Origin: a bacterium
GTDB lineage: Bacteria; T1Sed10-126
DNA length: 6,247 nucleotides
Assembly (NCBI GenBank): GCA_003557545.1
Contig: PWOD01000047.1
Span: 1 to 6,247, forward strand
Direction: 5' to 3'
Position numbers and translations under genes: made by a program. Positions 1 to 4,947 of this stretch are shown here, piece by piece; within the stretch, counting starts at the first letter, position 1; each line of letters begins with the position of its first letter. The notes beneath the pieces are model-generated. The model did no database searches. It had not been told where the DNA came from and saw nothing but the letters and a program-made list of their open reading frames with translations.

Positions 1-25
1 AGGCGGGAAGGTGGTTGGAGAGCCT

Positions 26-403
26 ATGAAAATTCGACTGTTGTTGCTCCTGATTATCTTTTTAAGCTGTCCTGTATCCTGTGGAATCGGAGTTTCTCGG
101 GGGGCTGCCCGGGAACGGATAATTATTGAAGGACAGGACTTAACCAGCCCTAATACCGCCTATGAATATGTACGCTCGGCCGATACCAAACCGTTTTCGC
201 TACTGCGAACCACCGGTGATATACCGGGTCTTACAGCCGCCCCAACAGTCACAGTATACAGTCCCTTCTCCCAACCCAAGGAGCTCAGCGCCTACCGTCC
301 ACAGCTCGATCGGCAGGCTGAAACAGCGGTGGATGAGTTCAGTACCTTTGAGTTTTTTCTCTTCTCTCTCGGAGTCGGCCTGCTGATTTTACTGGCTCTT
401 TAA
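26..403 (+). CDS. Small membrane-associated protein of unknown function
   Basis: I do not recognise this 125-residue protein. The ATG at 26 is chosen because GGAG (17-20) lies 5 nt upstream; an in-frame GTG at 11 would place that site inside the gene. Residues 1-20 form a signal peptide or membrane anchor (MKIRLLLLLIIFLSC). The middle, about residues 25-106, is polar and proline/threonine-containing with no motif I know. The last 18 residues (108-125) are a second hydrophobic segment that runs to the very C-terminus with no charged tail. If the N-terminus is cleaved, the middle domain would sit outside the cytoplasmic membrane, anchored by its tail. Cysteines 15 and 19 make a poor match to a lipobox (F-L-S-C, P-V-S-C), so lipoprotein status is doubtful. 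The gene may continue an operon that begins to the left of the window. That it is a gene is fairly secure; the function is unknown. Confidence 0.7.
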   Translation: MKIRLLLLLIIFLSCPVSCGIGVSRGAARERIIIEGQDLTSPNTAYEYVRSADTKPFSLLRTTGDIPGLTAAPTVTVYSPFSQPKELSAYRPQLDRQAETAVDEFSTFEFFLFSLGVGLLILLAL

Positions 404-453
404 CTACTGTCGACTGGCCCTTAAAAAAAATCTTTTTTCCTGGAATTCAAAGG

Positions 454-459
454 TATAAT
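454..459 (+). promoter_or_regulatory. Putative -10 box for the tandem barrel genes
   Basis: A perfect TATAAT lies 63 bp upstream of the first barrel's ATG. No good -35 hexamer is seen at 16-18 bp; that position is a T-run (433-438) preceded by an A-run (423-430), which could act as an UP-like or bent element. The start of transcription would be near 466, leaving an untranslated leader of about 57 nt. The -10 match is direct; promoter function is inferred. Confidence 0.45.
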
Positions 460-507
460 ATGATTCTGTGGTATTTTCTCTCGAGGACTATTATTTTTAT
501 CTATTGA

Positions 508-515
508 AAGGAGGT
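508..515 (+). promoter_or_regulatory. Ribosome-binding site that sets the first barrel's start
   Basis: AAGGAGGT is close to the ideal anti-16S match. It lies 7 nt from the ATG at 523 but only 4 nt from the in-frame TTG at 520, so the ATG is preferred. Confidence 0.75.
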
Positions 516-522
516 CAGGTTG

Positions 523-1044
523 ATGAATGATAAAGGTTGGTTTTATTGTTCTGTGCTGCTTACTATTGGACTGTTTTTGGTGACCCCTCTTTATGCTGCT
601 TCCAACTGGTCAGCAGGCTTTTTTCATCTGGAGGGTGAGTTTCCGGTCGAAGCTGATGGAGGTGTACCTTTGCCGATGACAGCCAGTGGTGATGTGGGGC
701 TGGTGGGACGGTTCTGGTTGAATGAAAACGATGCGCTGCGGATAGCCGGTTCGCTGGATACTACTGATGCTCCAAACAGTTTTATCCTGGGGCTTTCTTA
801 TCTGACCCATTTTGGCGCCGGTTCGGTCAGACCATTTGTTGGTGGTGGGCTGTTTTACGCCGATGATATTGATGGAAATGATGATTTTATCTCATTGGAG
901 GGTCATGCCGGATTTTATTGGTCCCCCCGTCAATACCCGGTAAGTTTTGCCTTGAGTACCGATCTGGTTTCACTGGCTGTTAAACCTGAATCAAATCTTT
1001 ACATGGCCAAGTGGCTGGCCCTGGAGATGCTTTATGAATTTTAA
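523..1044 (+). CDS. Small 8-stranded outer-membrane beta-barrel protein (paralogue 1)
   Basis: This 173-residue protein has a Sec signal peptide (hydrophobic core about 10-22, likely cleavage after LYA at residue 25). The mature part reads by eye as eight amphipathic beta strands with short turns (NEND, GAGS, SPRQ) and longer loops on the other side. It ends LEMLYEF, with the terminal phenylalanine typical of proteins inserted by the BAM machinery. Its size resembles OmpA- or OmpW-type barrels, but I cannot name a family. Loop 3, residues 114-121 (DDIDGNDD), is strongly acidic and is shared exactly with the next gene. The gene is 68 bp upstream of that paralogue and is probably co-transcribed with it from the TATAAT at 454. 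No enzyme motif is visible; a structural, adhesion or small-solute role is possible. The outer-membrane assignment is well supported, the specific role is not. Confidence 0.8.
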   Translation: MNDKGWFYCSVLLTIGLFLVTPLYAASNWSAGFFHLEGEFPVEADGGVPLPMTASGDVGLVGRFWLNENDALRIAGSLDTTDAPNSFILGLSYLTHFGAGSVRPFVGGGLFYADDIDGNDDFISLEGHAGFYWSPRQYPVSFALSTDLVSLAVKPESNLYMAKWLALEMLYEF

Positions 1045-1097
1045 TTCAGACGACTTATATTATCTGTTTATTACTGAATATTTAAACAAGAAACTGT

Positions 1098-1104
1098 TAG
1101 GAGG
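1098..1104 (+). promoter_or_regulatory. Ribosome-binding site supporting a TTG start
   Basis: TAGGAGG lies 8 nt before the TTG at 1113. No ATG or GTG between this site and the signal-peptide core fits, so it fixes TTG as the start codon of the second barrel. Confidence 0.75.
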
Positions 1105-1112
1105 CTACTGCT

Positions 1113-1649
1113 TTGAATCATTATAAAAAAATCTTGCTGGCTGTAAGTCTGATTTTATTTATGGTTTTATCAACCGGCTGGCAGCCGCTCTATTCGGCAT
1201 CTGTCTGGGAGGTCGGTTTTGTTAATATGGAGGGCCAATTTGGAGTTGAGCTGGATGATGGTACGGTTATTCAAGCTTCTGGTGATGTAGGACTTTCTTC
1301 CCGATACTGGATTAATGACAACTCCGCCCTGCGGTTTCTGGGCTCTTTTAATACAGCTGATGGTCCTCTTGCTACCACCAATACATTTCACCTCGGGGCC
1401 TATTACCTGAGCTATTTTGGTCCTCGTCAGCTACGTTTTTATGCTGGTGGTGGGCTCTATTTTGCTGATGATATTGATGGAAATGATGATTATATAGCGG
1501 TGGATGGAGTAGCAGGAATTCATTGGATTCCGGATGATTTTCCGTTGAGTTTTGCTCTTGGGGTTGATGCAGTCAGTCTTGTTGTTGAGCCCGCGTCTAA
1601 TTTTTATATTGCCAAACAGCTGATGGTAGAGGTTTTATACAGTTTTTAA
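1113..1649 (+). CDS. Small 8-stranded outer-membrane beta-barrel protein (paralogue 2, TTG start)
   Basis: This 178-residue protein is a tandem duplicate of the preceding gene; about half of the mature residues match by eye across the full length, with only small gaps in loops 1 and 2. It starts at TTG, since the next in-frame ATG (residue 17) falls inside the signal peptide. The signal peptide (MNHYKKILLAVSLILFMVLS) probably ends near LYS at residue 28, just before the ASVW that matches ASNW in paralogue 1. Conserved blocks are ASGDVGL (about 55-61), GGGL followed by ADDIDGNDD (112-126), SFAL (146-149), and a C-terminal VEVLYSF with the terminal aromatic residue of outer-membrane barrels. 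The two proteins differ in most other exposed segments, as expected for duplicates diverging in surface loops. The exact role is unknown. Confidence 0.8.
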   Translation: MNHYKKILLAVSLILFMVLSTGWQPLYSASVWEVGFVNMEGQFGVELDDGTVIQASGDVGLSSRYWINDNSALRFLGSFNTADGPLATTNTFHLGAYYLSYFGPRQLRFYAGGGLYFADDIDGNDDYIAVDGVAGIHWIPDDFPLSFALGVDAVSLVVEPASNFYIAKQLMVEVLYSF

Positions 1650-1670
1650 TTTTCCCCGGTGGCCTGGTTT

Positions 1671-1690
1671 CCCGGTTGATTAGAACCGGG
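1671..1690. terminator. Hairpin between convergent genes, possible transcript end
   Basis: CCCGGTT (1671-1677) and AACCGGG (1684-1690) form a perfect 7-bp GC-rich stem with a 6-nt loop. It overlaps the stop codon of the minus-strand barrel gene and follows the plus-strand barrel by 21 bp. The two convergent genes are only 30 bp apart. Neither side carries a proper T-run, so it is not a canonical intrinsic terminator and may only protect mRNA ends. Confidence 0.4.
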
Positions 1691-2507
1691 CTGTGATGCC
1701 CAGCTGACGGATCTGCACGTTGTTATCGTCAAGATAAGCCAGGTCAACAGAGAAGTTATCAGTTACCTGGAGCCCGGCTCCGAAGGTTTTGAAAGCACCT
1801 TGATAGTTTCCGGCGCGCAGAACCAGTTCATCAATCTGCGGCAGGTTATATTCAACACCGAACTGGTATTCACGGAAATCAACCTCGTTGAGTGCATAGA
1901 TCTCCGCCGCCAGCAGCAGGTTGTCGGTAAGCTGGTAGGAAACCCCGGGCCGCACGTTCCGGATGAATTCTGTGTTGAAAATCTCAGTCTGGATGAAATC
2001 CTGGATCAGCAATCCGAAGGTTATCTGATCATTTAACCAGTAGGTGAAAGTTAGATCTACTCCGACGTCGTTATCCGACTCACCCCCGGCTTCTGCATCC
2101 ATGTACACTATATTGGTTCCCAGGGCAAATTCGCCAAATCCGGCGGCCAGGCTCAAGCCAAACCTATCGTAATCAAGAACAGCTGTTGAAGTTTTAATAA
2201 AACTGACTCCATAAGCCAGCTCAATCTCGTCAACATATTGGGGTAGCGGGCCGGCCACCCCGACAAAATCGTCATAGTTAATCTGGGCCCGTCCGCCGCC
2301 CAGCGTGCGGGTATAGGTGCTCTCGATTGTTTGTAGTCGGGAAAGAGCCGAGGAGTTCCAGTAAATAGCGTTGACATCATCAGACACTCCAATAAAGGCG
2401 CCGCCCATGGCAAGGGCACGGGCACCTACGCAGGCGCTGGCCGGTATTTTGAAAAAACCGGTTAAAATAAACAGAAAAATTAGCAGTATGGTTGTATTTT
2501 TTAGCAT
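1680..2507 (-). CDS. PorV/FadL-like outer-membrane beta-barrel protein
   Basis: This 275-residue protein begins with a signal peptide (hydrophobic core about 7-19, likely cleavage near PASA at 22-25). It is followed by GARALAMGGAFIGVSDDVNAIYWNSSALS (residues 28-56, interrupted here only by description). That N-terminal signature, small residues then SDD, then N-x-x-YWN, is characteristic of the PorV / UPF0164 / FadL-like group of outer-membrane barrels, whose N-terminus plugs the barrel. The rest alternates hydrophobic and polar residues, as in beta strands, and it ends LGITARF with a terminal phenylalanine. The start is supported by AAAGGAG (complement of 2514-2520) 6 nt upstream. Family members often handle hydrophobic substrates or act as secretion-system shuttles; which applies here cannot be told. 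It lies 83 bp downstream of tsaD on the same strand and may be transcribed from the same promoter. The family assignment is from memory of the motif. Confidence 0.75.
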   Translation of the reverse strand: MLKNTTILLIFLFILTGFFKIPASACVGARALAMGGAFIGVSDDVNAIYWNSSALSRLQTIESTYTRTLGGGRAQINYDDFVGVAGPLPQYVDEIELAYGVSFIKTSTAVLDYDRFGLSLAAGFGEFALGTNIVYMDAEAGGESDNDVGVDLTFTYWLNDQITFGLLIQDFIQTEIFNTEFIRNVRPGVSYQLTDNLLLAAEIYALNEVDFREYQFGVEYNLPQIDELVLRAGNYQGAFKTFGAGLQVTDNFSVDLAYLDDNNVQIRQLGITARF

Positions 2508-2543
2508 GATAAACTCCTTTTTTACGGGGATTGTATAAACATC

Positions 2544-2577
2544 TTTTCAAAACAAGTTTACTAGATTATTTTGAAAA
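2544..2577. repeat. AT-rich inverted repeat between tsaD and the PorV-like gene
   Basis: TTTTCAAAA (2544-2552) and TTTTGAAAA (2569-2577) are perfect 9-bp inverted arms around a 16-bp spacer. They lie in the 83-bp gap between the two minus-strand genes. A weak TATACAAT-like sequence lies just beyond, on the side of the barrel gene. It could be a regulator site or a weak hairpin; the low GC content argues against a terminator. Confidence 0.35.
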
Positions 2578-2590
2578 AACAAATAAATAA

Positions 2591-3601
2591 TCAGCTGGAT
2601 GGTGTTAATTTTAGATTGGCCTCGGCGTTCATCCGGTAGTCGGTTACCGGTGGTAGGTTGCGGGCTCTGTGACCAATCATTGCCGCGTTATCCGTGCAGT
2701 ATCTGTTTGACGGTATATACAGTTCTATTGATCTTTGGGCGCATTGCCGGCCAAATGATTCCTGGAGATTTCGATTGGCCGTAACACCCCCACCGATAGT
2801 AATTCGGGGAATGTTATGTTTCTCCGCAGCAGTTATTGTTTTATAAACCAGACAGTCATTAGCTGCCTGTTGAAAGGCGGCCGCCAGGTCGGCGGGGTTG
2901 GTCCGAGGATTATTTTTCAGGTGATAATAGACTGCAGTTTTTAAGCCGCTAAAGCTAAAATCATAGTTGTCCATTCGCCAGTTCCAACGGCGTTCTCCGG
3001 TCAGGGTCGGGCGGGGGAGAGGAATCGAGCGGGGATTTCCCTGTTGAGCTGCCTGTTCAATAACCGGTCCTCCCGGATAGCCCAGCTTTAGCATTCGAGC
3101 CACCTTATCATAGGCTTCACCTGCTGCATCATCCCGGGTCTGACCCAAAACCTGGTAGGAATCGGCTGATTCTATTAAAAAAATCATTGTGTGGCCGCCA
3201 GAAGCCACCAGTGAAATATAAGGATAGTTGACCGGGTGTTCCAGTTCGGCGCTGTAGGCATGGGCTTCAATATGGTTTACCGGAATCAGTGGCAGGGAAA
3301 ATCGTAAACTGATAGCTTTGGCAGCGGTCATTCCTACCAGCAGTGAGCCGATAAGCCCGGGTCCCCGGGTGACTGCTACGGCGGTCAATTCGGCCCAGTC
3401 GATTTTAGCTGTTCTAACTGTTTCCTTGAGGATTATATTGATCAGTTCACAATGTCTTCGGCTGGCCAGCTCTGGAACAATTCCCTGGAATTCCCGATGA
3501 ATTTCATGCTGACTGGAAACAGTTGAGGAGATTACTTCCCCGGCTTGACTGACTATGGCCGCAGAACTATCGTCGCAGGAGGTTTCTATTGCTAAAATCA
3601 T
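2591..3601 (-). CDS. tsaD: tRNA N6-threonylcarbamoyladenosine synthase catalytic subunit TsaD
   Basis: TsaD (Gcp/YgjD, Kae1 family) transfers the threonylcarbamoyl group from TC-AMP to adenosine 37 of ANN-decoding tRNAs, working with TsaB and TsaE in the cytoplasm. The 336 residues match the usual bacterial length. Visible hallmarks are the ASKHA nucleotide-binding start MILAIETSCDDSS (1-13), QHEIHREFQGIVPELASRRH (31-50), NHIEAHAYSAE (109-119) with metal-ligand histidines 110 and 114, SGGHT (134-138), GEAYDKVARMLKLGYPGGP (161-179), FSFSGLKTA (215-223), GGGVTANRNLQ (270-280) and CTDNAAMIG (302-310) with metal-ligand Asp304. All catalytic features appear intact. The start has GGAGTG (complement of 3610-3615) 8 nt upstream, within a perfect palindrome. 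It follows a 54-codon membrane-protein gene by 47 bp; tsaB and tsaE are not in the window. Confidence 0.97.
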   Translation of the reverse strand: MILAIETSCDDSSAAIVSQAGEVISSTVSSQHEIHREFQGIVPELASRRHCELINIILKETVRTAKIDWAELTAVAVTRGPGLIGSLLVGMTAAKAISLRFSLPLIPVNHIEAHAYSAELEHPVNYPYISLVASGGHTMIFLIESADSYQVLGQTRDDAAGEAYDKVARMLKLGYPGGPVIEQAAQQGNPRSIPLPRPTLTGERRWNWRMDNYDFSFSGLKTAVYYHLKNNPRTNPADLAAAFQQAANDCLVYKTITAAEKHNIPRITIGGGVTANRNLQESFGRQCAQRSIELYIPSNRYCTDNAAMIGHRARNLPPVTDYRMNAEANLKLTPSS

Positions 3602-3609
3602 GGCAGTTT

Positions 3610-3621
3610 CACTCCGGAGTG
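3610..3621. repeat. 12-bp perfect palindrome over the tsaD ribosome-binding site
   Basis: CACTCCGGAGTG is its own reverse complement and contains the tsaD Shine-Dalgarno sequence (GGAGTG on the minus strand). As RNA it has no loop, so it would need to open at the centre or pair between molecules. It could be a protein-binding site or chance. Confidence 0.5.
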
Positions 3622-3648
3622 TTGTCGGTTGTTAATACTAACAGATAG

Positions 3649-3813
3649 CTAATAGACAAGCCACTGGTAGTAGGCGAGTAACATTACACCCCAGGTGACG
3701 AACCCGATAAGCACTGGAAAAGCGATCATCAAAAGAATCTGCACCAGTTTTTCTTCTGCTGTTAAATGAGATTCAGTTTGAGAATCTTTGGATTGTACCT
3801 GTTGTTCAGACAT
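3649..3813 (-). CDS. Small single-pass membrane protein (54 aa) upstream of tsaD
   Basis: An ATG at 3813 opens a 54-codon frame ending in TAG. The first 24 residues are polar and glutamine/glutamate-rich (MSEQQVQSKDSQTESH then LTAEEKLV). From about residue 25 to 47 there is one long hydrophobic helix (ILLMIAFPVLIGFVTWGVML), followed by an aromatic tail, AYYQWLVY. This amphipathic-then-hydrophobic layout with aromatic residues at the membrane boundary is what a real small membrane protein looks like. AGGA lies about 7 nt upstream of the ATG, and a good promoter (3851-3879) sits at the right distance, giving a leader of about 30 nt. tsaD starts 47 bp downstream on the same strand, so the two are probably co-transcribed. 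I do not recognise the family, and no function can be assigned. Confidence 0.65.
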   Translation of the reverse strand: MSEQQVQSKDSQTESHLTAEEKLVQILLMIAFPVLIGFVTWGVMLLAYYQWLVY

Positions 3814-3850
3814 TGGCTATCCTATCCTTGAACAGAGATTTATTTCCTAT

Positions 3851-3879
3851 ATTTTAACCTATCAAACAGCTTCTGTCAG
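3851..3879 (-). promoter_or_regulatory. Sigma-70-like promoter for the small membrane protein and tsaD
   Basis: On the minus strand CTGACA (complement of 3874-3879) and TAAAAT (complement of 3851-3856) are separated by exactly 17 bp. Each hexamer has five of six consensus bases. Transcription would start near 3844, about 30 nt before the ATG of the small gene. This is the best-formed promoter in the window. Confidence 0.65.
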
Positions 3880-4143
3880 TGGTTTTCAGAAAAACTGTAC
3901 TCTACTTAATGAACAGTCCGATCTACTGAAATAGAGTTGAATGCTGAAACCTCATAGATTGTTAGAGAACGGTCGAGACTATCCGGTGAGCAATCGGGGA
4001 GGAGATAAGTTGCACTTTTACAAATTATATCTGAGTTACTGATTGTTTGATAAAAATTCTCATAATTCTTCTGAAATTACTCTGAAAACGGTCAACCATC
4101 TGTAAAATTATGGGAAGAGAATGTATTCTTAAAGATAAAAATT
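3880..4143. other. Divergent intergenic region with CTGAAA repeats
   Basis: The gap between the minus-strand tsaD group and the phosphorylase gene is 347 bp in all; this part has no convincing gene. CTGAAA occurs at 3926-3931, 3944-3949, 4071-4076 and 4082-4087, and on the opposite strand at 3884-3889. The last two plus-strand copies are 11 bp apart, about one helical turn. A GGGGAGGAG stretch at 3996-4004 looks like a ribosome-binding site but is followed only by a 10-codon TTG frame. I see no recognisable riboswitch, T-box or tRNA. Confidence 0.5.
4082..4108 (+). promoter_or_regulatory. Weak candidate promoter for udp-metY
   Basis: CTGAAA (4082-4087) and TAAAAT (4103-4108) are separated by 15 bp, shorter than the ideal 17. 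The -10 box is good and the -35 box is poor. It is the best candidate I can find ahead of the phosphorylase gene, but CATAAT (4061-4066) and TATTCT (4124-4129) are alternatives. Confidence 0.25.
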
Positions 4144-4160
4144 AAAGGAGGAGTTTTGTT

Positions 4161-4913
4161 ATGGGTATTATTGATGATGAACGTGAGTATCATATAGGAT
4201 TAAAGGCCGGCGAGGTTGCTGATTATGTTCTACTGCCGGGAGATCCAGCACGGGCGGAGAAAATAGCTGGATATTTTGATGAAGCCAGCGAAGTTAACTG
4301 GGTTCGTGAGTATCGAACCTTTACCGGGAGCTATAAGGGGATTGGAGTATCGGTGATGTCGACCGGTATAGGCTGTCCCAGCATGGCAATCGGGGTAGAA
4401 GAGCTGGTCAAAATCGGTGTAAATAATCTTATCAGGGTGGGCACCGCCGGCTCACTGCAGCCCGAGGTTAAGCTTGGTTCTATAACAATCAGTACCGCGG
4501 CTGTTAGAGTTGATGGTACCACCAAGGAATATGTACCGATTGAATATCCGGCAGTGGCTGATATGGAGGTAACAATGGCTCTCCAGGAGGCGGCTGACGC
4601 GCTGGGTTATGATAATAATCGTGGGATTGTCCACTGTAAAGATGCTTTTTATACAGAGGGCGAGACTGACCTGCCGCTGGCCGATCAGCAGGCGATGTTG
4701 TGGAAGACCCTGATGAAGGCCAATGTGCTCTCAACCAGCATGGAATCAGCTGCGCTGTTTGTCCTGGGCAGTTTGAAAAAAATCCGTTGTGGTGAGGTCC
4801 TGGCTAATATCGGTCTGACTTATTCTGATGAACCGATTGTCGCAAAAGAGGGAGTTGATGAGGCAATTAAAACTGCCCTGGAAGCGATTGTGATACTGGA
4901 TAAAAAAGGTTAA
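4161..4913 (+). CDS. udp: Uridine phosphorylase family (NP-I) nucleoside phosphorylase
   Basis: Enzymes of this family cleave nucleosides with phosphate to give a free base and (deoxy)ribose 1-phosphate, in the cytoplasm, for nucleoside salvage. The 250 residues align throughout with E. coli uridine phosphorylase. YHIGL has the His8 equivalent (His11), and PGDPAR (26-31) gives phosphate-binding Gly27, Asp28 and Arg31. Next come REYRTF (49-54) with Arg49, STGIGCPS (67-74), RVGTAG (92-97) with Arg92, EYPAVADME (128-136), KDAFY (160-164) and SMESAALF (193-200) with ribose-binding Met194 and Glu195. However, positions matching the uracil-contacting Gln166, Arg168 and Arg223 of E. coli are Gly167, Thr169 and about Thr220, so base preference is uncertain. 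The start has AAAGGAGG 9 nt upstream. metY follows after 34 bp, probably in the same transcript. The family is certain; uridine as substrate is a moderate inference. Confidence 0.88.
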   Translation: MGIIDDEREYHIGLKAGEVADYVLLPGDPARAEKIAGYFDEASEVNWVREYRTFTGSYKGIGVSVMSTGIGCPSMAIGVEELVKIGVNNLIRVGTAGSLQPEVKLGSITISTAAVRVDGTTKEYVPIEYPAVADMEVTMALQEAADALGYDNNRGIVHCKDAFYTEGETDLPLADQQAMLWKTLMKANVLSTSMESAALFVLGSLKKIRCGEVLANIGLTYSDEPIVAKEGVDEAIKTALEAIVILDKKG

Positions 4914-4934
4914 AAATTACTGCTGATTATCTTT

Positions 4935-4940
4935 GGGAGG
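4935..4940 (+). promoter_or_regulatory. Ribosome-binding site that sets the metY start
   Basis: GGGAGG lies 7 nt before the ATG at 4948. An in-frame TTG at 4933 overlaps this site, so starting there would have no leader signal; the ATG is preferred. Confidence 0.8.
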
Positions 4941-4947
4941 TTCAACA

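Noticed and set aside
11-25. Upstream GTG start for the first gene
   Set aside because: It would put the GGAG ribosome-binding site inside the coding region and add residues ahead of a normal signal peptide; the ATG at 26 fits better.
61-84. Possible lipoprotein signal in the first gene (cysteines 15 and 19)
   Set aside because: Neither FLSC nor PVSC matches the usual L-[AS]-[GA]-C lipobox well.
423-438. A-run followed by T-run resembling an intrinsic terminator after the first gene
   Set aside because: There is no GC-rich stem and the loop would be too small. Its position fits better as part of the promoter region before TATAAT at 454.
2153-2425. 90-codon minus-strand frame inside the PorV-like gene
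   Set aside because: It is a shadow in another frame of a gene with a signal peptide, family motif and ribosome-binding site; its own translation has no such support.
3941-4042. A 33-codon plus-strand frame (ATG at 3941, TGA at 4040) containing a TTG preceded by GGAGGAG
   Set aside because: The ATG has no real ribosome-binding site, the product shows no recognisable pattern, and the TTG would give only ten residues. Probably chance, though a leader peptide cannot be excluded.
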